Assembly: GCA_049431945.1 (NCBI GenBank)
Contig: JBMTDJ010000003.1
Span: forward strand, 4,823-68,822
Length of the DNA: 64,000 bases
From: Mxb001 sp049431945
Lineage (GTDB): Bacteria; Actinomycetota; Actinomycetes; S36-B12
Direction of reading: 5' to 3'
The notes under the pieces were generated by a model. It did not search any database. It was not told where the DNA came from and saw nothing but the letters and a program-made list of their open reading frames with translations. Position numbers and translations under genes: made by a program. Each line of letters opens with the position of its first letter. Within the stretch, counting starts at the first letter, position 1. Positions 51,164-59,612 of the stretch are shown one piece after another.

Positions 51164-52030
51164 ATGAAGGGGGCCATGAGCTTCGCCCTGGCTGTGCTCA
51201 AGGCCCAGTCAGTCGAGCGGATCAGCCTCTCCGCAGCAGCCGTCGCGTTCTGGGCTGCCATCGCCATCACGCCGGCGCTGATCGCGATCAGCATCATCTT
51301 CGGCCGCATCGTCGATCCCCAGGTCCTCGACGAAGCCGTGCGCTCACTCCAGTCAGTCGCCCCCGACTCCTTCGGGAGCCTCCTCGCCAGCCAAATCCAG
51401 GCGGCGGCCAAGGCTTCCGCGACTCAGGTGTCCTGGGGCCTGGCCATCTCTCTCATCACGGTCCTGTGGGCGGTCTCGAGCGGCATCTACGCGTTTCAAA
51501 GGGCCGTGCGTATCGCGTACGGGCTCGACCCGCAGCACTATGTCAGCGCTCGCGCCGTCGCCTACATCGGCAGCCTCAGCTCGATCCTCGTCCTCGGCAT
51601 AGTCCTCATCTGCGCAGGTGCCGGAGCTGCTTGGGCATCGACGCTCTCCGAGCCCTGGCAGGCCTTGGCTTTCACGCTAGGGGTCGCGATTGGACTCGTC
51701 CTCGGCACTGGAATTCTCGTTGCGTTCTTCCGGACTTCAGCGCTCAAGGAGTCGCCGCGCTTCAATTGGCCCGGCGCTGCGTTCGGCGCGGTGGGCACGC
51801 TCGCCGTCGTCATCGGCTTCGGAATCTACCTGCGCTTCGCGACGAGCTACCAGGCGATCTACGGCACGCTGGCGAGTACCGTGATCTTGAGTCTCGTGCT
51901 CTACATCTCGGCCTATGTCATCCTCATCGGCGCGATCGGCAACGCCGAACTCAGTCGTCGACTCGGCGGCTCGAGCACTCAGGACCCGGATTCGCTTGCG
52001 AGCAATTCACCGGCAAAGTCCGGCACGTAG
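51164..52030 (+). CDS. YihY/BrkB family membrane protein
   Basis: About 288 residues with six transmembrane helices; SLSAAAVAFWAAIAITPALIAI matches the first helix of the family, and TVLWAVSSGIYAFQRAVRIAYG the conserved second. The family was once called ribonuclease BN by mistake; it is now seen as a membrane protein of unclear role. The second ATG (51176) has AAGGGGG closely upstream and is an alternative start. Its 3' end overlaps the ppk2 end by 52 bases on opposite strands. Confidence 0.85.
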   Translation: MKGAMSFALAVLKAQSVERISLSAAAVAFWAAIAITPALIAISIIFGRIVDPQVLDEAVRSLQSVAPDSFGSLLASQIQAAAKASATQVSWGLAISLITVLWAVSSGIYAFQRAVRIAYGLDPQHYVSARAVAYIGSLSSILVLGIVLICAGAGAAWASTLSEPWQALAFTLGVAIGLVLGTGILVAFFRTSALKESPRFNWPGAAFGAVGTLAVVIGFGIYLRFATSYQAIYGTLASTVILSLVLYISAYVILIGAIGNAELSRRLGGSSTQDPDSLASNSPAKSGT

Positions 52031-52833
52031 CGCGTCAGGTCACGCGGAGGGCGCCGATAGCCGTGACCGCCGGGCCGCGTAGGCAGGGTCAGCGGAGCGC
52101 GCGTGACCGGCTCGTACGGGATGCTTGAGAGCAGGTGGTGGATCATGTTGATGCGGGCGCGCCGCTTGTCGTCCGCTTCGACATCGAACCAGGGCGACTC
52201 CGAGGTATCGGTGTGCACCATCATCTCGTCCTTGGCGCGGGAGTAGTCCTCCCAGCGCGTGATCGACTCCAGGTCCATCGGCGACAGTTTCCACTGGCGC
52301 ATGGGATCGTTCAGGCGAGAGGCGAAGCGCTTCTCCTGCTCGTGATTGCTCACACTGAACCAGTACTTACGCAGGAAAATTCCGTCCTCGATAAGCATGC
52401 GCTCGAAGATCGGAGCCTGCCGTAGGAAGCGCTGGTACTCCTCGGCAGTGCAGAAGCCCATGACGCGCTCGACACCTGCGCGGTTGTACCAGGAGCGATC
52501 GAAAAGAACGATCTCACCTGCTGCCGGGAGTTGTTCTACATAGCGTTGGAAGTACCACTGGCTTCGCTGACGCTCCGTGGGCGTAGGCAGAGCGACGATA
52601 CGTGCCATACGCGGATTCAGATACTCGGTGACGCGCTTGATGGTCGAGCCCTTGCCCGCCGCGTCGCGCCCCTCGAAGACGACGACGATGCGAGCACCGG
52701 TGGACTTCACCCACTCCTGCATGGTGACGAGTTCGCCCTGCAGGGCGTAGAGCGTCCTCTCGTAGAATTCACGCGGCAGTCTCTTCACCTTGCCCGTCGC
52801 TCCTGCGCCGTTGTCCCCCGCACCTGTGGCCAT
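51979..52833 (-). CDS. ppk2: Polyphosphate kinase 2
   Basis: Transfers phosphate between polyphosphate and nucleotides. Walker A is GRDAAGKGS at about 55-63, Walker B FDRSWYNRAG, with the lid residues in RKYWFSVSNHEQEKRFASR. At 284 residues it is a one-domain PPK2 close to class I by sequence. I start at ATG 52833; a TTG lies four codons upstream. It converges with the YihY-type gene, overlapping by 52 bases. Confidence 0.92.
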   Translation of the reverse strand: MATGAGDNGAGATGKVKRLPREFYERTLYALQGELVTMQEWVKSTGARIVVVFEGRDAAGKGSTIKRVTEYLNPRMARIVALPTPTERQRSQWYFQRYVEQLPAAGEIVLFDRSWYNRAGVERVMGFCTAEEYQRFLRQAPIFERMLIEDGIFLRKYWFSVSNHEQEKRFASRLNDPMRQWKLSPMDLESITRWEDYSRAKDEMMVHTDTSESPWFDVEADDKRRARINMIHHLLSSIPYEPVTRAPLTLPTRPGGHGYRRPPRDLTRYVPDFAGELLASESGS

Positions 52834-52854
52834 GGCCCTATCCAAGCATCCTTC

Positions 52855-53988
52855 TCAGAGTGACTGCACGCTTTCGTTGGCCTGGGATCGAAGGGCAGCG
52901 GCAAACACGCGATGCGCACCCAGCGCCTCGGCCGGCGTCGCGGTGCCGAAACGATGCCCAAGCGCACCGACTCGCTCCGCGAGGTACGACGCCCACATCT
53001 GCAACAGGGCATCACCGAATCCGAACTCGAAGATCGCCCCGGAGACCACGGGCCACGCGGAGACATTGCCCGGTTGGATCTCCTCCCACACCTGCTCGCC
53101 GTCGCGCAAGGCGAAGCGTCGGACGATGGTGGGCTCCCGAGTGGAGAACCGGACGCCACCTTCCATCCCCACGGCATCGAAGAACCACGTGTTCACGTGA
53201 CCAGGGGCGATGCGACGCGTTTCCCACGTCATGGTGAAGTCACGACCCAAGCGCGGGTGGGCGGTGCACGTCAGGAGCGCATTGTCCCAGGTATCGCACG
53301 CCACCATGACTCCGTCAGGCCCAGGTCGCTCGTCGACCACATTGTCGAGCCGCGCGTAGACCCGGCGTGGGGTCCATCCCAGTCGCAGGGGTATGTGGGC
53401 CACGTGAAGGCCTAGATCCCCCATCACGCCGATCTCGCCGCATGTCTCGACACGCCGCTTCCAGTTGATGGGCTTCGCCCGATTGATGTCCGAGGAGTGC
53501 CAGAATCCGCTGCGCACATCGAGGACCTCGCCCATCTCCCCCGAGGCCGCGTAGTCATATGCACGGAGCGCTCCCGGGTAGAAGGGGAACTCACTCGACA
53601 CCCGGACGAAGGCCGACGATCGCTCGACCTCCGCCACGATTGCCTCGGCGGCGGTGAGATCGATGCCGAAAGGCTTCTCACCGAGGAAGTCCCGGCCCTC
53701 GCGCGCCGCGGCTACGTAGATCTCCTCGTGCAACTGATGCGGCACGGCCACGTAGAGGACGTCGATGTCATCGTCGTCAACGAGCTCTCGCCAATCAGCA
53801 GTGAGGCGCTCCACGCCGGCCTGCTGGGCAAACCACTCCCGGGCAGCCGGGGCCGGGTCGGCCACGGCCGCGATCCTGGGACGCGCCGGATGATCGATGA
53901 GGAGTCCCCAACGGCCGCACACGGCCGCCAGCTCGCGACCCATGAGGCCGCCTCCGATGACACCGATGCGTACGTCGCCGTCGGTCAT
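52855..53988 (-). CDS. Gfo/Idh/MocA family oxidoreductase
   Basis: NAD(P)-dependent sugar or inositol dehydrogenase-like protein, 377 residues. IGVIGGGLMGREL (8-20) binds the dinucleotide, EKP at 104-106 carries the catalytic lysine, and GDLGLHVAHIPLRLGW holds the usual Asp/His pair of the active site. Substrate unknown. Its ATG overlaps the aldolase stop, and both belong to the minus-strand half of a sugar cluster. Confidence 0.87.
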   Translation of the reverse strand: MTDGDVRIGVIGGGLMGRELAAVCGRWGLLIDHPARPRIAAVADPAPAAREWFAQQAGVERLTADWRELVDDDDIDVLYVAVPHQLHEEIYVAAAREGRDFLGEKPFGIDLTAAEAIVAEVERSSAFVRVSSEFPFYPGALRAYDYAASGEMGEVLDVRSGFWHSSDINRAKPINWKRRVETCGEIGVMGDLGLHVAHIPLRLGWTPRRVYARLDNVVDERPGPDGVMVACDTWDNALLTCTAHPRLGRDFTMTWETRRIAPGHVNTWFFDAVGMEGGVRFSTREPTIVRRFALRDGEQVWEEIQPGNVSAWPVVSGAIFEFGFGDALLQMWASYLAERVGALGHRFGTATPAEALGAHRVFAAALRSQANESVQSL

Positions 53989-54824
53989 GACGACTGGACG
54001 ATCTCCATTGCCCGCTGCGGATCCGCGCCATCGTGCAGCATCGCCATCAGTGCGTGCGTCATCGCTGCTGGGCGATCATGCTGGATGATGTTGCGCCCGT
54101 AGACCAGACCAGCGGCACCCTGCGCGAGAAGTGCGGCGGTGCGCGTGAAGATCTCCTCGTCCGAGACCCGACCTCCACCGCGAATGAGGACCGGAATGCC
54201 TGACGCCGTTCGCACGACCTCGTGGTAGCTCGACGTATCATCGGTCGGGTCCGCCTTGATGACATCGGCCCCGAGTTCGACCGCCTGGCGCACTATCGGA
54301 ACGATGAGTTCGACGTCGCCGTTGACCGTATAGGGACCCGCGTCGGTCTCCTTCATGACGAGTGGCTCCACCATGAGCGGCATGCCGTAGTGATCGCACT
54401 GCTGGCGCAGGTCCATGACGTTGCGGATGCACGCTTCGCGTACCTCGGGCCTGCCGGGCAGATCGAGCAGATTCACCACGACGCAGGCAGCGTCGAGGCG
54501 CACTGCCGTGAGGACGGGATCGGGGGCGATAGCGCTGAACATGTGGTCGGGCAGCACGCTGCCATAGACATTCGCGACGTCCGTGCGCATCACGAGGGCG
54601 GGCCGGCGTCGCCCGCCCTGGGCCTGGAGGAGGCGGGCCTGACCCGGCGTGAGCTGAATGGCATCAGGGTCCGCCCGGACCAGCTCGGATACAGCAGCGG
54701 GCAGATCCTCGATTCCCGCGAGGAAGTTCCCCTGCCCGAAGAAACCGTGGTCGACGGCAATATCCAGGCAGCGACCCGATGCCGGGTTGAAGAGCCTTCG
54801 GAGCCGATACGCCGAGTCCGACAC
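53985..54824 (-). CDS. Class I aldolase (DhnA/LsrF-like)
   Basis: Schiff-base aldolase of 279 residues. CLDIAVDHGFFGQGN near 20-34 and the lysine in ELGADVIKADPTDD (Lys190) fit the DhnA-type class I fructose-bisphosphate aldolase family, which also includes LsrF and several deoxy- and sulfo-sugar aldolases. IRGGGRVSDEEIF binds substrate phosphate. The GTG at 54824 has AAGGGAG six bases upstream. It is divergent from the phosphomannose isomerase-like gene, separated by 73 bases. Confidence 0.85.
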   Translation of the reverse strand: MSDSAYRLRRLFNPASGRCLDIAVDHGFFGQGNFLAGIEDLPAAVSELVRADPDAIQLTPGQARLLQAQGGRRRPALVMRTDVANVYGSVLPDHMFSAIAPDPVLTAVRLDAACVVVNLLDLPGRPEVREACIRNVMDLRQQCDHYGMPLMVEPLVMKETDAGPYTVNGDVELIVPIVRQAVELGADVIKADPTDDTSSYHEVVRTASGIPVLIRGGGRVSDEEIFTRTAALLAQGAAGLVYGRNIIQHDRPAAMTHALMAMLHDGADPQRAMEIVQSS

Positions 54825-54897
54825 GGCGTCTCCCTTCTGTCCGGCGATCCCCCGTGACCTGCACACCCTACCCACCGGCGGGTGCCAAGATGGGCGC

Positions 54898-55941
54898 GTG
54901 ACGAAGACTCCCTCACCCGTGCTGCTGCCGGTGAATCAATTCGACCACTTCTATCGCGGCGGCGACCGCATCGGCCGGTTGCGCGGTGGCCCCGGCGGCC
55001 CTCAGCGACCGGAGGAGTGGATCGGCTCCACCACCACGCGATTCGGCCAGCAGACACAGGGCCTGAGCGCGCTGCCCGGTGACGGATACCTTCGCGACGC
55101 CGTGGTCGCCGACCCGGCTGCCTGGCTCGGCCCTGCCCACGTGGCCCGCTACGGCACCGACGTCGAGGTACTCGTGAAGTTCCTGGACCTCGGTCAGCGC
55201 CTGCCCGTGCACCTGCACCCCAACCGCGAATTCGCTCGTCGGCATCTCGGTCTAGCCCATGGCAAGACCGAGGCGTGGTACGTGGTCGACGCCCCGCCCG
55301 GAGCGCGCGTCGGCGTGGGCTTCGCCGAAACGATGCCACTCGCCGAGGTCGCGGCGATGGTCGCCGCCCACGACAGCGCGGGCCTCCTCGCCTCCCTTCG
55401 CACGCGAGAGGTGCGCCCGGGCGATGCGATGCTCGTCCCCGCCGGGCTCCCCCACACCGTCCAGGAGGGGGTCTTCGTCCTCGAACTCCAAGAGCCCACC
55501 GACCTATCCATCCTGCTCGAGTGGCAGGACTTCGCCGTCGATGGCGACCGCGATGGTCACCTCGACCTCGGCTTCGACGTCGCCCTCCAGGCCGTCGACA
55601 CCTCGGCGATCACGGACGCTGACCTCGATCGCCTCGTCGTTCGCCGCGAGGACATCGATAGGGCGGGCCTCACCTCGGCCCTGCCTCCAGAAGCGGACAG
55701 CTACTTCCGAGCCCAGCACGTCGATACAAGCGCCGGATCCGTGCCAGTCGATGCAGGTTTTGCTGTCATCGTGGTCCTCGACGGTGCCGGCTCCATCACG
55801 TCGGGCCATGGAACTCACCCCGTGGCGAAGGGTGACGTACTGCTCATGCCGTACGCCGCGGGTGACTGGACGGCAGACGGCGCGCTCGTGGCGGTCGCGT
55901 GCAGGCCGCCCGCCCCCGATGCTGCCGAGGCCACCCGCTGA
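54898..55941 (+). CDS. Class I mannose-6-phosphate isomerase-like protein
   Basis: Cupin-fold, zinc-type sugar phosphate isomerase, 347 residues. HLHPN at 105-109 and the Glu in GKTEAWYVV supply three zinc ligands; LVPAGLPHTVQEG supplies the last histidine. A second cupin-like half near 275-340 (VVLDGAGSITSGHG, KGDVLLMPYAAG) completes the fold. Starts by GTG without a clear ribosome site. Given the neighbours it may isomerise a rarer sugar phosphate than mannose 6-phosphate. Confidence 0.83.
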   Translation: MTKTPSPVLLPVNQFDHFYRGGDRIGRLRGGPGGPQRPEEWIGSTTTRFGQQTQGLSALPGDGYLRDAVVADPAAWLGPAHVARYGTDVEVLVKFLDLGQRLPVHLHPNREFARRHLGLAHGKTEAWYVVDAPPGARVGVGFAETMPLAEVAAMVAAHDSAGLLASLRTREVRPGDAMLVPAGLPHTVQEGVFVLELQEPTDLSILLEWQDFAVDGDRDGHLDLGFDVALQAVDTSAITDADLDRLVVRREDIDRAGLTSALPPEADSYFRAQHVDTSAGSVPVDAGFAVIVVLDGAGSITSGHGTHPVAKGDVLLMPYAAGDWTADGALVAVACRPPAPDAAEATR

Positions 55942-55943
55942 CG

Positions 55944-57290
55944 ATGACCGAGTTGCTGGTCGGCATCGACGTCGGGACGACGCGTGTCAAAGCCTTGGCC
56001 GTCTCCCTCGACGGAGCGGTGGTCGGGGAAGCGGAGGAGACCACTCCATGGCGCCACGACGGAGCGTGCGCGGATATCGATGCTGACGTCCTCGCCGGAG
56101 TAGCCATGGCGGTGGCCGATCGGTGCCTGGACGATCAACGCGTCCCGACAAGCGCGATCGTCCGAGGTGTCGGAGTGACCGGCATGGCCGAGGCCGGCGC
56201 GCTGCTCGACGCCGCCGGGAATCCGTGTGCGCCCACGCTCGTCTGGCACGATCCGCGAGGACTCGCCGAGCCGATCCGGTCCCGAGTCCCCCGAGCGGAG
56301 TTTTGGCGCGCCTGCGGCATCCGTCTCAACTCCAAGCCGTCCCTCGCCAAGATCCTCTACCTGTACGACGCGTTCCCCGGGACTCGCGAGCGCGCGCACC
56401 GACACCTCGGCATCGGCGACTGGGTCGTCCACGCCATGGGCGGCGAGCAGGTCGCTGAGCGTTCGATCCTCTCTCGCACGGGTCTGTACGACGTCCTTGC
56501 CGATGAGCCGTGGGATGTCGCCACCGAACTGGTCGGGGATCTCACTGCACCGCGCCGCATCTGGGCCGGGGAATCGGCCGGGACTGTCGGCGGCGCGGCA
56601 CCGCAGCGACTACGCGGAGCGACGCTGACGGCCGCAGGCCTAGACCACGAGTCGGCGGCGTTCGCGATGGGAGCAATGCGCCTGGGTGTGCTCACCGACT
56701 CCTTGGGCACGGCGGAGGCACTGCTGCGCGTGTTCGCCCCCGTAGATCGTGACACGGTCGAGCGTCTCGTCGACCGCGATGTCGGCGTTGGCTGGGGCGT
56801 CGTGCCCGGCTACCTGTGCATCGTCGCGGGCCTGCTCACCGGCCTATCCCTGGAGCGCATGGCAGCACTGCTCGGTATCACCGAACGCGCAGCTCGACGT
56901 GCGGTCTCCGAGGAGGCGCTGACGGTCGACCGCTCCGGCGTCCCCTTTCGCATCGCCGAGGCCAGCCACGAGGGCCTCGGCCTTGCGGGGGTTACGGAAG
57001 GGCTGTCACCCGCCCTGGCCTGGCGCGCAGCGGTCGAGGATCTCACCGCCATGTCCACCGATCTCATCGACTTCATCGAGTCCGTCATCGGCACGCGAAC
57101 CGAAGCCATGGTGACCGGTGGCTGGTCGCACGATCCGACTGTCGCCGCCGCCAAGCGACGCCAATTGGGCGACTACACGACGAGCGCGATCAACGAGGCC
57201 GCCGCCATGGGAGCCGCGTTCTTCGCCGGCATCGCCGCGGGCCTGCTGGAGCGCCCCGGCGCGGATGAATCCCCCCGCTGGGCTACGTGA
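55944..57290 (+). CDS. FGGY family carbohydrate kinase
   Basis: ATP-dependent sugar kinase of 448 residues. GIDVGTTRVKALAV near the N-terminus is the phosphate-1 motif, GVTGMAEAGALLD and LVWHDPRGLAEPI line the sugar site, and TDSLGTAEALL and VTGGWSHDP belong to the C-terminal ATP domain. The substrate may be a ketose or polyol. It starts two bases after the isomerase stop, so the two are one operon. Its stop overlaps the next gene on the other strand by eight bases. Confidence 0.87.
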   Translation: MTELLVGIDVGTTRVKALAVSLDGAVVGEAEETTPWRHDGACADIDADVLAGVAMAVADRCLDDQRVPTSAIVRGVGVTGMAEAGALLDAAGNPCAPTLVWHDPRGLAEPIRSRVPRAEFWRACGIRLNSKPSLAKILYLYDAFPGTRERAHRHLGIGDWVVHAMGGEQVAERSILSRTGLYDVLADEPWDVATELVGDLTAPRRIWAGESAGTVGGAAPQRLRGATLTAAGLDHESAAFAMGAMRLGVLTDSLGTAEALLRVFAPVDRDTVERLVDRDVGVGWGVVPGYLCIVAGLLTGLSLERMAALLGITERAARRAVSEEALTVDRSGVPFRIAEASHEGLGLAGVTEGLSPALAWRAAVEDLTAMSTDLIDFIESVIGTRTEAMVTGGWSHDPTVAAAKRRQLGDYTTSAINEAAAMGAAFFAGIAAGLLERPGADESPRWAT

Positions 57291-58728
57291 GGGTGTTCCG
57301 CCTCTCGTAGGTGGTGGCGCCGGACGGCATCGTGACCTTCCCTGATGGACACGGCCCCTTCGCGCCCACGATCCGCAGCTTCTCCACACTCCCCGTCGTC
57401 ATCGTGATGTACACGGTCGGGCCGGGAACCATTCCTCGGCGGAAGATGAGTCGGTCGTAGCACACCACCTCGCCGGGCTTGACCGAGGAGAAGGGACGGT
57501 TGTTGCCCGACGACGTCGGGGTCAACTCGTAGAAGCCGGGCTGGATGCCCTTGATCTGGGTGCGCTCACCGATGCTCACGCCCCACGCAGCCTTGTCCGA
57601 CCAGTGCCGTGCGAGGGCGATGTGGAAGTCCTCCACCTGACTCATGTCCCGCTTGCCCTCGGCGAGCCACACGCCCGCGGCGGTACCCGCGACGTCGGAG
57701 ACGAGCTGCCCGCAGCCGTTGTCGCCATCAACCTTGGCCTGGATGCGCGTCCGGAGTCCCGGCTCGTAGTAGTCCACGTGGCATACTCCCGCTGCCCATC
57801 GCGGCGAGTAGGCGCCTGGATCCAACTTGCCAGCGGCGGGCTTGGAGACATCTGTGAAGCCGAAGTCGAATCCGTGCGCGCGACCGCTGGACTTACCGAT
57901 CTTGGTTCCTGCGGCTACAGGCAAGCGCAGGTACTCGTAGAAGCAGTCCTGGGTGTCGGCCGTCTGGCCCGCCTGCTGGCAACGCTGGCGCGGCGATGCC
58001 TTGGCGGCGGTCATGAACTCCTCGGGGACATTGTCGATGTGCGCCGTGAAGAACCACAACCGATCACACACCGAGAAGGCCATCATCGTCTCGGAGTAGC
58101 GAGCCCCATCTCGCTCGACGTTCTGCTTGATCAGTCCGCGAAGAACCATGTCGGCGGGCGCGAACACGTCCACGATCTCTGATCGGTACGCAACCCCGTT
58201 GGGGTCCTTGCCAGAGCCCGTCGGCTCACCGGTGTTGTAGTACATGTGGGGAACGGGCATAGCGTGCGACCCCGGCTGCATGAAGCCCTGCGGAGTGATC
58301 GAGTCGAGTGCGTCTAGATCGGTCACCAGGTGCGTGAGCGGGTGCTCACCGCATGCTGGGCCGACACGCTGCGCTGTGAGCACATCCCAATTCGACACGA
58401 ACCACGATGGCTCGCCTCGCCATCCCAGCGGAGGCAGATCGTCGGGGTACCCCGCCGGGACCTTCCATTTGCCGTCCGCGGGCACGGGCTGACTGGTGTA
58501 GTCGTCGCCGCCACCACCACCACCGCCGCCGCCGCCCTTGATCTTCCTCCAGACGAGTTTCTTGCCCTTCTTCACGCACTTGAACAGACCGCCCTTCCCG
58601 TCCTCCCAGACGAGCCCGGCCTTAGGACAGGGCTTTCCGGGTTTCGGCACGGGAGCGGCGGCGGGGGCGCTGATTCCGAGAGCACTCAGCACCACGGCGA
58701 GCGCGAGGATGGCGGCGGTACGGCGCAT
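57283..58728 (-). CDS. Secreted protein with M23-like fold and polyglycine tract
   Basis: 481 residues with a signal peptide (1-25, ending APAAA). A small cysteine-containing N-terminal module (CPKAGLVWEDGKGGLFKCVKKGKK) is followed by ten glycines and then a large domain. VFAPADMVLRGLI, FFTAHIDNVPEE, VAAGTKIGKSSG and HGFDFGFTD run in the order of lysostaphin-type M23 peptidases, but the zinc HxxxD/HxH set is not clearly complete, so catalysis is doubtful. I have no firm family. GGGAGG precedes the ATG. Confidence 0.7.
   Translation of the reverse strand: MRRTAAILALAVVLSALGISAPAAAPVPKPGKPCPKAGLVWEDGKGGLFKCVKKGKKLVWRKIKGGGGGGGGGGDDYTSQPVPADGKWKVPAGYPDDLPPLGWRGEPSWFVSNWDVLTAQRVGPACGEHPLTHLVTDLDALDSITPQGFMQPGSHAMPVPHMYYNTGEPTGSGKDPNGVAYRSEIVDVFAPADMVLRGLIKQNVERDGARYSETMMAFSVCDRLWFFTAHIDNVPEEFMTAAKASPRQRCQQAGQTADTQDCFYEYLRLPVAAGTKIGKSSGRAHGFDFGFTDVSKPAAGKLDPGAYSPRWAAGVCHVDYYEPGLRTRIQAKVDGDNGCGQLVSDVAGTAAGVWLAEGKRDMSQVEDFHIALARHWSDKAAWGVSIGERTQIKGIQPGFYELTPTSSGNNRPFSSVKPGEVVCYDRLIFRRGMVPGPTVYITMTTGSVEKLRIVGAKGPCPSGKVTMPSGATTYERRNTLT
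58507..58536 (-). repeat. Ten-glycine codon repeat
   Basis: Ten consecutive glycine codons (GGC and GGT) inside the secreted M23-like gene, acting as a flexible linker between the N-terminal module and the main domain. A likely site of length variation. Confidence 0.85.
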
Positions 58729-58803
58729 GAGGGCCTCCCAGGAACGGGTACGCGCAGTATGGACCCGCGAGCGACCGTTGGCTAGACCCTGAACCCCGGA
58801 ATT

Positions 58804-59235
58804 TCAGCGCTGCAGGCGCAGGGTGCAGTCCGACGCGAGGTCCCAGGACATGACCAGTCGGAGCCGGTCGAGGCAGTTGGTGAGCACGAGAGCCCCGCGC
58901 CCGTCGAGGCGCCCGATGACCGTGCGCCCGCCTCGGTCGAAGGTCCCCTTGCGTGCGGCGATGACCACATCCGATCCGACCACGGTGGCGCTCACGGGCA
59001 TCCGACGGTCTCGGCTGCCGTCCTGTCGCTCGAAGCGCAGGTGGCCGACGTAGCCCACGGCCCGGCCCGGGGCCTCCCGCAGGACCAGGAAGTAGCCGAT
59101 CCGGTTGTCTCGCAGCGAATCCGAGACCCAGCGACCTGCCAGATCGGGGCCGTCGGCGGCGGCGGCGCCCGGAGCGAGAGTGATCGCGAGGGCAGCCGCG
59201 GCCGCGGCGGCGACGAGGCTGCGAGGACGGGGCAC
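58804..59235 (-). CDS. Small secreted protein, unknown
   Basis: 143 residues with an alanine-rich signal peptide (1-27, ending AAAADG). The mature part looks all-beta: GRWVSDSLRDNRIGYFLVLRE, VGYVGHLRFERQDG, and DCTLRLQR at the end, with one cysteine pair (TNCLDR and SDCTL). It might be a small beta-barrel. The GTG start lacks a clear ribosome site. It lies after the M23-like gene on the same strand, 75 bases apart. Confidence 0.6.
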   Translation of the reverse strand: MPRPRSLVAAAAAAALAITLAPGAAAADGPDLAGRWVSDSLRDNRIGYFLVLREAPGRAVGYVGHLRFERQDGSRDRRMPVSATVVGSDVVIAARKGTFDRGGRTVIGRLDGRGALVLTNCLDRLRLVMSWDLASDCTLRLQR

Positions 59236-59356
59236 GGGTCAAGTGTGGGGGGCGCACGACGGATCGGCCACCGGAGCGGCGCGCGGGAATGACCCGTCTC
59301 GATCTGCGGGGCGCGGTCCGCACTGTTACCCTCGCCGGTAGCCCAGGAGGTGCGAA

Positions 59357-59605
59357 ATGTCCGAAAATGCACAGGACCCCGCTGACGTGCTGCGCACCGT
59401 GTGGCAGGGCACGCCCGGAGCGATGCAGGACCTCGACGCCGAGTGCAGTCCCACCAAGGCCTGCCGCAACATGAAGGACATCACCTTCGACGGCTACGCC
59501 GACGAGGGCGGCGATCTGCGCACTGCATGGCGCAACACTCTGGCGAAGGAAGGCAAGCTCGGCACGGGATCCGTGGCGGACCTCGTCTTCGGCAACCCGG
59601 ACTGA
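59357..59605 (+). CDS. Small hypothetical protein, first of the MoxR/VWA cluster
   Basis: 82 residues, acidic, no membrane segment, with two cysteines (ECSPTKAC). MSENAQDPADVLRTVWQGT starts it and ADLVFGNPD ends it. An ideal AGGAGGTG lies six bases before the ATG. It precedes the MoxR-type ATPase gene by seven bases and so is probably its co-transcribed partner or substrate. Family not recognised. Confidence 0.65.
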   Translation: MSENAQDPADVLRTVWQGTPGAMQDLDAECSPTKACRNMKDITFDGYADEGGDLRTAWRNTLAKEGKLGTGSVADLVFGNPD

Positions 59606-59612
59606 GCGGCCC

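Noticed and set aside
58507..58536. The GGC/GGT run considered as a non-coding microsatellite.
   Set aside because: It is in frame within a gene with a signal peptide and ribosome site; a glycine linker is the simpler reading.
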